Part shown: positions 6,138-11,317 of the stretch, in pieces
How positions within the stretch are numbered: the stretch's first letter is position 1
Layout of the letters: the number at the start of each line of letters is the position of its first letter
The notes under the pieces: model-generated
What the model was told of the DNA's origin: nothing
The model's database searches: none
Seen by the model: the letters and a program-made list of their open reading frames with translations, nothing else
Made by a program: the position numbers and the translations under genes
Source: an uncultured Oscillospiraceae bacterium
GTDB lineage: Bacteria > Bacillota > Clostridia > Oscillospirales > Oscillospiraceae
Direction: 5' to 3'
NCBI GenBank assembly: GCA_947631805.1
Contig: CANRNA010000038.1
Coordinates: forward strand, 1 to 11,317
DNA length: 11,317 nucleotides

Positions 6138-7643
6138 TCAATAGCCGAGATCGGGGTCTATGACGGAGCCGTCCACGGCGTTGATGACCGCCAGCTCCTG
6201 GCGCATGGTCACTGCCTCCCGGCCCGTCTCTATGTAGTTTTCGTCGTATACCGGCGCGGTCAGCATCTCCCCGCCGCTGTCCAGCACCGTCACCGTGCCG
6301 TAAAAGGTATAGCTGGGGGTCAGGTAATAATCCGTGGCGCTGTCCTTCACCAGGATGCGGCTCAGGCCCAGCTCCACCCCGTCCGCCTCCACCCGGACGG
6401 TGCAGTCCGTCATCTTCTCGGTGCTGACGGCGCCGCCCCGGATGCCGATGGGCTCCAGGAATCGGGAGATATCCGCCACCTTCATGTAGTCCACGGCGGC
6501 CTGGACCACCTGCCCGAAGGGCAGGGTCCGCACGCTCTGGCTCACCGTCTCCGCCGTGTCCAGCATCCCGTGGTATTCCATGCTCAGCAGCAGCTCCCCG
6601 TTGAAGGAAAAGGTCAGCGTCTCGTAGCTGTAGTTGGAGGCATAGCTGTCCTCCGCCAGGCCCATTTGCAGGTGGAAGGCGGCGGGCAGCGGCCCGTAGT
6701 CCCGCGTCAGCACCACCGTGCAGACCGGCCCCAAGTCCCCTCCGGCGTACTCGCTCCAATAGGCGTTCTCGTTGTCCGACACGACCCGCCACTCTCCCCG
6801 GCCCAGGGACCGGGCCATTTCCAGGGCCCGCGCCCTGATGGCGTCTGTGTCCTCCGCCCCCTCCCGTGGCCGGGCGTAGGCGTCCTCCCGCTGGCCGTCG
6901 GTCATCCGGTCCGTGTCCAGATACAGCCCCACGGTCCTCTGGCGGCAGTCGTCCCCGTCCAGCACCGTGACGGCGTAGATGTAGGGCATGCCGTCCACCG
7001 CGGCGGAGGCCCGGATATTCCGGCTGCCGTTGTCCCGCATCTCCCCCAGGGCCGGGTCGGCGTAATAGGACGCGGGGTGGAATTCCCACTGGCAGGGGAC
7101 GGGCTCCACCTGGTCGGAGGCGGTCTCATACTCCGCCTCCATTCTGGCGATGGCGTCCTCATAGTTGCCCCGGACGATATCCGCGTCCTCCTGGGAAAGA
7201 TCGTTCTCCGCCGCCCGTGCCTCGAAGTCGAACAGCTCCTGGCGCAGCTGCAATATCACCTGCTCTATCTCGGCGCGGCTGCGCTGATAGGTGTATTCGT
7301 ACATCTCCGTCTCCCCCAGCAGGGCACGGGCCATATCCCTCGCGTCCTGGGCGGAGACGGCGGCGGGCCGCACCCGCAGCACGGGCATCTCCGCCGGGGC
7401 GGCGGGCTCTGTGACGCGCAGGGTATAGGACGCGCTCCCGTCGGCGCTGTCAAAGCTCCCCTCGTATACCGCCGCCTCCACCGTCTCCGGCGCGGCCGTC
7501 CCCGCCGGGGCCGGGTCGGCCTCCAGGGCCGCCTGGAAGGTCCCGTCGTTTTTGCTGGTGACGGCGCTCCTCTCCGGGGTGGCCTGGCAGGCGGTCAGGG
7601 CGAGCAGCGCCGCCGCCAGCGCAGCGGACAGTATCTTCTTCAT
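6138..7643 (-). CDS. Array lipoprotein, subfamily A
   Basis: A 501-residue lipoprotein with its ATG at 7643 and AAGGAGGG 7 bases upstream. The signal peptide MKKILSAALAAALLALTAC has lipobox LTAC with Cys19, followed by QATPERSAVTSKNDGTFQAALEADPAPAG, closely matching the 6092-4629 protein here. It continues with MPVLRVRPAAVSAQDARDMARALLG, a long charged helix region (about residues 118-185: RAEIEQVILQLRQELFDFE, then ARMEAEYETASD), CQWEFHPASYYADP, EMARSLGRGEWRVVSDNE, LTRDYGPLPAAFHLQ, VELGLSRILVKDSATDYYL, a TPSYTFYGT motif and the C-terminal VINAVDGSVIDPDLGY. It lies 62 bases after the 9223-7706 gene in one apparent operon. The translation start may be affected by the inverted repeat at 7644-7690. 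Probably DUF6034-type; function unknown. Confidence 0.96.
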   Translation of the reverse strand: MKKILSAALAAALLALTACQATPERSAVTSKNDGTFQAALEADPAPAGTAAPETVEAAVYEGSFDSADGSASYTLRVTEPAAPAEMPVLRVRPAAVSAQDARDMARALLGETEMYEYTYQRSRAEIEQVILQLRQELFDFEARAAENDLSQEDADIVRGNYEDAIARMEAEYETASDQVEPVPCQWEFHPASYYADPALGEMRDNGSRNIRASAAVDGMPYIYAVTVLDGDDCRQRTVGLYLDTDRMTDGQREDAYARPREGAEDTDAIRARALEMARSLGRGEWRVVSDNENAYWSEYAGGDLGPVCTVVLTRDYGPLPAAFHLQMGLAEDSYASNYSYETLTFSFNGELLLSMEYHGMLDTAETVSQSVRTLPFGQVVQAAVDYMKVADISRFLEPIGIRGGAVSTEKMTDCTVRVEADGVELGLSRILVKDSATDYYLTPSYTFYGTVTVLDSGGEMLTAPVYDENYIETGREAVTMRQELAVINAVDGSVIDPDLGY

Positions 7644-7690
7644 GGGTCATCCCTCCTTGTGGATATTTCATCCCATTAGACGGATGACCC
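7644..7690 (-). promoter_or_regulatory. Inverted repeat that can mask a ribosome binding site
   Basis: In the mRNA, GGGTCATCC (7690-7682) can pair perfectly with GGATGACCC (7652-7644). The second arm lies directly against the ATG at 7643 and takes in the last two bases of AAGGAGGG (7658-7651). A smaller GGAT/ATCC hairpin fits in the loop. This could lower or regulate translation of the 7643-6138 gene relative to its upstream neighbour. There is no T-run, so it is not a terminator. Confidence 0.5.
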
Positions 7691-7705
7691 CGGCCCGCTG
7701 TCACA

Positions 7706-9223
7706 TCAGTACCCCAGCCGGGTGTCGATGACGGAGCCGTCCACCGCGTTGATGACCGCCGCCTCTCTGGTGACGGTATAGGTCGTCTGCTCGCCGGTCT
7801 CATTGCCCGCGTCGTCATACACCGGGAAGACGTAGGGCTGGCCCGTCTCGTCGCAGGCGGTGGTCGTCACATAGAAGGTATAGGTGGGGGTCAGATAGTA
7901 GTCCGTGGCGTTGTCCTTCATGCGGATACGGCTCAGGCCCAGCTCCACCTTCGTCACCTCCGCCATCACGGAGCCGATGCCCTCCGACCCCATCAGCAGC
8001 TTATCCTCCCCCATCATTTTCATCTGGGCCTCCGCTATCTCCAGTATCCTGTCAAAGGGCAGTATCTCCACGTTCTCGTTCACAGTCCCCACCACCTGGT
8101 GCATGCACTCGTACGTAAAGCCGTCAAAGCCGAAGGCGCTCTCGTCTGACAGCTCGGAGACGTCAAATTTTATGTACTCGTAGCCGTAGGTGGTGGCGTA
8201 GGCGTCCGAGCTCTTGGGGTTGAACCCGCCGGAATGAAACGTCAGGGGCACGCCATTATACACCGGCGTCAGGATCACGAGATCGGAGGGTTCCGCGTAG
8301 TCGCTGCCTGTCACGGCCTCGTCCGACGCGACGGCCCACTGGCCGATATCCAGGGACCGGACCAGCTCCAGCGCCCGAGCCCTGACCGCGTCCATGTCCG
8401 CCTCCGCCGCTTCAGCTCTCTCCTGCTGGGCGGCCTGCTGGGCGGCGGCGATATCCGCGTTGGTCGTTATGCCCCGGTCGTCTCCGCCCACGCTGATGCG
8501 CTGGACCTTATAGTCCTCCCCCAGGCGGCTCATGGCCTCATACTTGTACGTGGTCCCGTCCACCTGGGCCAGGCACTGTATGGTCCGGTGGCCGTTATCC
8601 TCCCGTATACTCGCGTCTGCGCCAGTGCGGTAGTGATTTTCCGGATAGTACTCCCACCGGCACAGCTCCTGCTCCACGGTCTCGGGGGCCGTCTCATACT
8701 CCGCCTCCAGCCGGGCGATCCGGTCGTTGTAGTCGGCCCGGATAAGGTCCTGGTCTTCCTGGTCCACGCCCTCGCTGGCCACCCGGCCCTCCCAGTCGAA
8801 CAGCGCCTGCTTCACGTCCAGGATGGCCTGTTCTATCTCCGCTTTGGAGAACTGGCTGGTATACTCGTATATGTCCGCGTCCCCGAACATGGCCCTGGCG
8901 ATGCTCTCCGCCAGCTCCGGCGTCAGCTCCCGTGGCCGCACCTGCAATACCGGCAGGGCCGCCGGGCGGTCGGGCTCCGCCACGGCCACGTGGAAGCGGA
9001 TGTTTTCCGCCGCGCCGGTGAAGGTGTCCTCGTACATCTTCGGCTCCGGGGTGGTCTCCGCCGCCGGGGCGGGAGCGGTCCCCTCCCCCTCCAGCGCCGC
9101 CTCAAAGGCCCCGTCGTTCTTGCTGATGACGGCCCCGGTCTCCGGGGTGCTCTGGCACCCGCAGAGGGTCAGCAGTATGGCCCCCAGCAGGGCGGCGGCC
9201 GCCAGCTTTTTCATGGTCTTCAT
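7706..9223 (-). CDS. Array lipoprotein, subfamily A (longest member)
   Basis: A 505-residue lipoprotein. The frame runs 23 codons further upstream, but the ATG at 9223 has AAGGAGG 7 bases before it and begins the signal peptide. The lipobox is TLCGC with Cys23, followed by QSTPETGAVISKNDGAFEAALEG and a Pro/Ala/Glu linker. Then come LPVLQVRPRELTPELAESIA, a charged helical region (KAEIEQAILDVKQALFDWE to ARLEAEYETAPE, about residues 125-195), CRWEYYPENHYRTG, an extra Ala/Gln/Glu-rich helix near residue 265 (AAAQQAAQQERAEAAEADMD), LTPVYNGVPLTFHSGG, YYLTPTYTFYVTT and the C-terminal VINAVDGSVIDTRLGY. It is separated from the gene before it by a 208-bp gap with a terminator-like hairpin and its own putative promoter, so it probably starts a transcript running to 3867. 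Function unknown. Confidence 0.96.
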   Translation of the reverse strand: MKTMKKLAAAALLGAILLTLCGCQSTPETGAVISKNDGAFEAALEGEGTAPAPAAETTPEPKMYEDTFTGAAENIRFHVAVAEPDRPAALPVLQVRPRELTPELAESIARAMFGDADIYEYTSQFSKAEIEQAILDVKQALFDWEGRVASEGVDQEDQDLIRADYNDRIARLEAEYETAPETVEQELCRWEYYPENHYRTGADASIREDNGHRTIQCLAQVDGTTYKYEAMSRLGEDYKVQRISVGGDDRGITTNADIAAAQQAAQQERAEAAEADMDAVRARALELVRSLDIGQWAVASDEAVTGSDYAEPSDLVILTPVYNGVPLTFHSGGFNPKSSDAYATTYGYEYIKFDVSELSDESAFGFDGFTYECMHQVVGTVNENVEILPFDRILEIAEAQMKMMGEDKLLMGSEGIGSVMAEVTKVELGLSRIRMKDNATDYYLTPTYTFYVTTTACDETGQPYVFPVYDDAGNETGEQTTYTVTREAAVINAVDGSVIDTRLGY

Positions 9224-9265
9224 CGTGTTTCCTCCTTGCTTTTTGGCCGGGATGCGCCTCCCAGC

Positions 9266-9325
9266 GCCGCATATATTACCCCCGCCGCCCATCGTTTCGG
9301 CATCGAAACGGCATCAAAACTGCAT
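9266..9325 (-). promoter_or_regulatory. Putative activator-dependent promoter with three 11-bp repeats
   Basis: The plus strand shows CGTTTCGGCAT, CGAAACGGCAT and CAAAACTGCAT in immediate succession (9293-9325), giving a GCAT every 11 bp. The first two also form the dyad GTTTCG-GCAT-CGAAAC. On the minus strand a -10 TAATAT (9278-9273) lies 14 bp downstream of the repeats, with no good -35; the position where it should be falls inside the repeats. That is the usual layout of a promoter activated by a tandem-binding response regulator. The sequence differs from the TTACA boxes, so another regulator is likely. The leader would be about 43 nt. Confidence 0.45.
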
Positions 9326-9335
9326 CATATTTCTT

Positions 9336-9389
9336 AAAAAACGCAGACACCGGCCGCAGGAGCTCTACTGGAAACATCCCGCGGCCGGT
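9336..9389 (-). terminator. Terminator-like hairpin after the kinase-linked lipoprotein gene
   Basis: In the mRNA, ACCGGCCGCGGGA (9389-9377) and TCCTGCGGCCGGT (9361-9349) form a 13-bp stem with one G-U pair and a 15-nt loop. A TTTTTT run (9341-9336) follows 7 bases later, a longer spacing than usual, which lowers confidence. On the plus strand the same dyad is followed by TTTTT, but no plus-strand gene enters here. Confidence 0.6.
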
Positions 9390-9431
9390 CAGAATTTTTC
9401 ATCCGGCTGTATTATTTTTTGAATTTCCCTC

Positions 9432-10889
9432 TCAGTAGCCCAGGCTCCTGTCGACGATGGTCCCGTCCACGGCGTTGATGGTCAGCAGGCTCTGGTCCTT
9501 ATCGCCGAAGACCCGTGGCTCGTCCCCCTCCAGGTCCGTCCTGGTGCCGAAAAAGTCCCACACCGGGACGAGCATGGCCTCTCCCTTCACGTCCTGCCGC
9601 TGGATCCGGGCGTACCCCAGGCGGATGGAGTCGACCACCGTGTCCATGGTCTGGTCGTCGTTTGCCACCACGTACATCTTCTCAAAGATGTCCATGATCT
9701 CGGAGAAGGGCAGCAGGGCCGAGTCCTCCGCCAGCACCTCTCCTATATCGTACAGCGACATCCAGTCCAGGCCCACGATGCCTCCGTCGTCGATGTATAT
9801 GGTCAGCGTCTCATACTGCCAAGGGGGCTCGAAGGTGCCATCGTCTGTCAGCTTCACCACGGGGGTGTCGCTGGTGTAGGTGATGGGCACCCCGTCCACC
9901 GAGCGGACGAACCGGAGCGCCCAGGCGCAGGATATGGGCGGCACGCCGTCCCCGAACAGATACGCCCCCATATTGTATTCCTTGTCCACAGACCACAGCA
10001 TCAGCCCCGGCACCCCCAGCTTGTCCGCCAGGGCCGTGCCCATGGCGGCGGCCTCCTCCTCGGTGACGGCGATGTCCGGCAGATGGTGCGTATCCGCCTG
10101 GGGATAAAACCGCCCGATGGACGCCGCGTCCATGTAATCCCAGCCGTAGCGGTCGCCGTCGGCGCTCTCCATGCGCCTATACTGAGCCATGGAATCGCCC
10201 AGTATCCACTGGTTGTTGTGCACCGACAGGCTCTCATAGCCCGACTCCTCGGAGGAGCCCCTCCCGGAGAAGCCCTCGTAGCCCTCTCCCTGTGGCACCA
10301 GCTGGCCGGTGACGGGCTTGTCCTCGATGGTCTCCGGGGCGGACTCATACCGCTCGGTGAGAGAGTCGATGGAGGTCTGGATGCTCTCCTCCCACGTTAT
10401 GGTCTCGGTCTCGCCGTCCTCGCCCACGGCGAGATAAACGGCGCTATCCTCCGTCTCTGTGGGCCCCTCCGCCAGCTTCTGCTTCAGCTCCATCAGCTCC
10501 TCCATGATCTCCTCCTTCGTCTGCTCCCGGCGCACCTCGTAGAGGGGCGCGTGCACCAGCTCCGCCATGAGGGTGTCCGCCTGCTCCTGGGTGATGGCGC
10601 CCGGCGTCACCCGGTAGATGGGGACCTTCTCCGCCTCCGGCACGGTCACTGTCCCGTCGATGGTCACCTTCAGCGTCCCCTCGGCGTTGGAGGCCTCGCC
10701 CTTATATCTGGCCGGGGCGTCCACCCGCTCCGCCAGGGTCCCTCCCGTCTCCGCCGACGCCTTTTCGATGAGCGCCTGTCCATTTTTCGCCTTCACCACC
10801 TCCGCCTCCGGGGTGGCCTGGCACCCCGCCAGGACACCGAGGGCCGCCAGCAGCCCGACGGCAAGTATCCTTCGTTTCATTCGTTTCAT
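9432..10889 (-). CDS. Array lipoprotein, subfamily B, directly behind the kinase
   Basis: A 485-residue lipoprotein. The ATG at 10889 (MKRMKRR) is chosen because AAAGGAGG lies 9 bases before it; ten more upstream codons in frame overlap the promoter and kinase stop. The signal peptide has lipobox VLAGC with Cys23, followed by QATPEAEVVKAKNGQALIEKAS, the subfamily B version of the N-terminal block. Next are VPIYRVTPGAITQEQADTLM, an acidic helix (TKEEIMEELMELKQKLAEG, about residues 137-155), RYESAPET, VDGVPITYTSDTPV, LPFSEIMDIFEKMYVV, DSIRLGYARIQRQD, MLVPVWDFFGTRTDLEG and the C-terminal TINAVDGTIVDRSLGY. The LVPVWDFFG motif fits what I recall of DUF6034. It begins 29 bases after the kinase stop, so it is probably both co-transcribed with the kinase and served by its own promoter. 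Inferred role: output or sensing accessory of the two-component system; unproven. Confidence 0.96.
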   Translation of the reverse strand: MKRMKRRILAVGLLAALGVLAGCQATPEAEVVKAKNGQALIEKASAETGGTLAERVDAPARYKGEASNAEGTLKVTIDGTVTVPEAEKVPIYRVTPGAITQEQADTLMAELVHAPLYEVRREQTKEEIMEELMELKQKLAEGPTETEDSAVYLAVGEDGETETITWEESIQTSIDSLTERYESAPETIEDKPVTGQLVPQGEGYEGFSGRGSSEESGYESLSVHNNQWILGDSMAQYRRMESADGDRYGWDYMDAASIGRFYPQADTHHLPDIAVTEEEAAAMGTALADKLGVPGLMLWSVDKEYNMGAYLFGDGVPPISCAWALRFVRSVDGVPITYTSDTPVVKLTDDGTFEPPWQYETLTIYIDDGGIVGLDWMSLYDIGEVLAEDSALLPFSEIMDIFEKMYVVANDDQTMDTVVDSIRLGYARIQRQDVKGEAMLVPVWDFFGTRTDLEGDEPRVFGDKDQSLLTINAVDGTIVDRSLGY

Positions 10890-10976
10890 AGATATCGGCC
10901 TCCTTTCGCCTGGCCCCATTATGGGCCCTCCGGCGGGGCGGCGTCCATCATCTGGTTGTAATTTAGTTGTAATTTC
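10555..10976 (-). repeat. Long direct repeat, right copy
   Basis: This is the parental-looking copy of the 361-769 repeat: the end of the functional kinase gene, the TTACA box and promoter, the leader and the first part of the lipoprotein gene. Apart from a 1-base leader difference, its extra length comes from a 4-codon insertion in the signal-peptide region. Because the kinase frame is intact here and broken in the left copy, this is probably the source of the duplication. Confidence 0.85.
10911..10972 (-). promoter_or_regulatory. Putative response-regulator box and promoter inside the kinase 3' end
   Basis: The minus strand reads TTACAA-N5-TTACAA (starts at 10972 and 10961, period 11), then 8 bp, a weak -35 TGGACG (10947-10942), an 18-bp spacer and a -10 CATAAT (10923-10918) that contains the kinase stop codon. 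Transcription would begin near 10911, 22 bases before the ATG at 10889. Spacings are the same as in the 765-704 copy. An OmpR-type partner of the kinase is the natural candidate to bind it, but its gene is not in the window. Confidence 0.5.
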
Positions 10977-11317
10977 ACCCGCACCGCCGTGCCCCGGCCG
11001 GGGGCGCTGTCCACCTCTATCACGGCTCCGTGGGCGTCGGCTATCTGCCGGACAAGGGCCAGGCCCAGGCCGCTTCCTCCGGCCTTTTTGCTCCGGGACT
11101 TGTCCACCATGTAAAAGGGCTCGAATATCCGCTCCTGTGCCTCCGGGGGGATGCCCCGGCCCCGGTCCAGCACCTGGAGCACGTTCCCCCTGGCCGAGAG
11201 ATACACGACGGCCCCCGCCGTCCCAGGGTCATAGGATTTCCCCGCGTTATCCACCAGATTGACGAGCAGCGAGCGCATCAGGTCCATGTTCACCGTGAGC
11301 TGGTCCGTGTCCCAGTC
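10919..11317 (-). CDS. Sensor histidine kinase, C-terminal part (start off window)
   Basis: The frame is open from the right edge to a TAA at 10921-10919, giving the last 132 residues of a two-component sensor kinase. The ATP-binding HATPase_c domain is clear: N-box LVNLVDNAGKSYDPG, G1 box DRGRGIP, F-box ERIFEPFYMVDKSRSKKAG, and G2 box GSGLGLALVRQIADAHG, with EVDSAPGRGTAVRV as the usual last strand. The membrane sensor and the phospho-accepting histidine lie outside the window. The kinase would autophosphorylate and pass the phosphate to a response regulator, probably encoded just upstream. About 18 residues after the domain (LQLNYNQMMDAAPPEGP) are a low-complexity tail whose codons also spell the TTACA box. 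A GTG at 11293 is not a real start, because the domain continues before it. Confidence 0.93.
   Translation of the reverse strand, partial: DWDTDQLTVNMDLMRSLLVNLVDNAGKSYDPGTAGAVVYLSARGNVLQVLDRGRGIPPEAQERIFEPFYMVDKSRSKKAGGSGLGLALVRQIADAHGAVIEVDSAPGRGTAVRVKLQLNYNQMMDAAPPEGP

Noticed and set aside
5902..7089. A 395-codon open frame on the minus strand, and long plus-strand frames at 4002-5177, 6570-7679, 8234-9337 and 798-1460
   Set aside because: These run across real lipoprotein genes in other frames, have biased Arg/Gly/Pro-rich products without domains or good ribosome binding sites, and arise from the high GC content.
9293..9325. Tandem short repeats as a CRISPR remnant
   Set aside because: Units are 11 bp with no spacers; the helical period fits a protein-binding site instead.
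10911..10930. GGCCCC-ATTAT-GGGCC dyad as a terminator of the kinase gene
   Set aside because: The stem is short, overlaps the stop codon, and is followed by a ribosome binding site rather than a T-run.
1..11317. Anti-phage or toxin-antitoxin system
   Set aside because: No nuclease, NTPase, reverse transcriptase, protease or toxin signature appears in any real gene; apart from the kinase end all are exported lipoproteins.

Overview
The window is a high-GC stretch with strong AAGGAGG-type ribosome binding sites, lipoprotein signal peptides and AT-rich intergenic islands. Together with the protein families this suggests a GC-rich gut Firmicute of the Clostridia (Oscillospiraceae-like); that placement is an inference. 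All real genes lie on the minus strand, so the region is read from right to left. No RNA gene, CRISPR array or insertion sequence is visible, and no gene-free stretch exceeds about 210 bases.

Layout in transcription order: (i) 11317-10919, the catalytic end of a sensor histidine kinase (its start is off the window); (ii) 10889-9432, a 485-residue lipoprotein of subfamily B; (iii) a 208-bp gap with a terminator-like hairpin and a putative promoter carrying three 11-bp tandem repeats; (iv) 9223-7706, 7643-6138 and 6092-4629, three consecutive paralogous lipoproteins of subfamily A; (v) 4586-3867, an unrelated smaller lipoprotein; (vi) an AT-rich promoter at 3815-3850 (TTGACA, 17 bp, TAATAT) overlapped by large dyad operators; (vii) 3776-2319 and 2258-801, two more subfamily A lipoproteins; (viii) 683 to beyond the left edge, a second subfamily B lipoprotein that is a near duplicate of the one beside the kinase.

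The seven paralogs share a lipobox cysteine followed by Q-x-T-P-E, a charged helical segment after the N-terminal third, a late (V/M)-P-x-Y/W-x-F-(Y/F)-G motif and a C-terminal I/V-NAVDGS/T end. They fit my recollection of the uncharacterised Firmicutes lipoprotein family DUF6034, but no database search was possible. Their job is unknown. Because a two-component kinase sits directly upstream, I infer that this is a regulated, expanded set of surface lipoproteins.

The most notable structure is regulatory. An 11-bp-period direct repeat (TTACA-N6-TTACA) plus a putative promoter is embedded in the last codons of the kinase gene. It is duplicated, with a dead copy of the kinase tail, in front of the leftmost lipoprotein 10.2 kb away. 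The two copies form long direct repeats that bracket the array. Separate control elements in front of the other genes suggest that parts of the array are switched independently.
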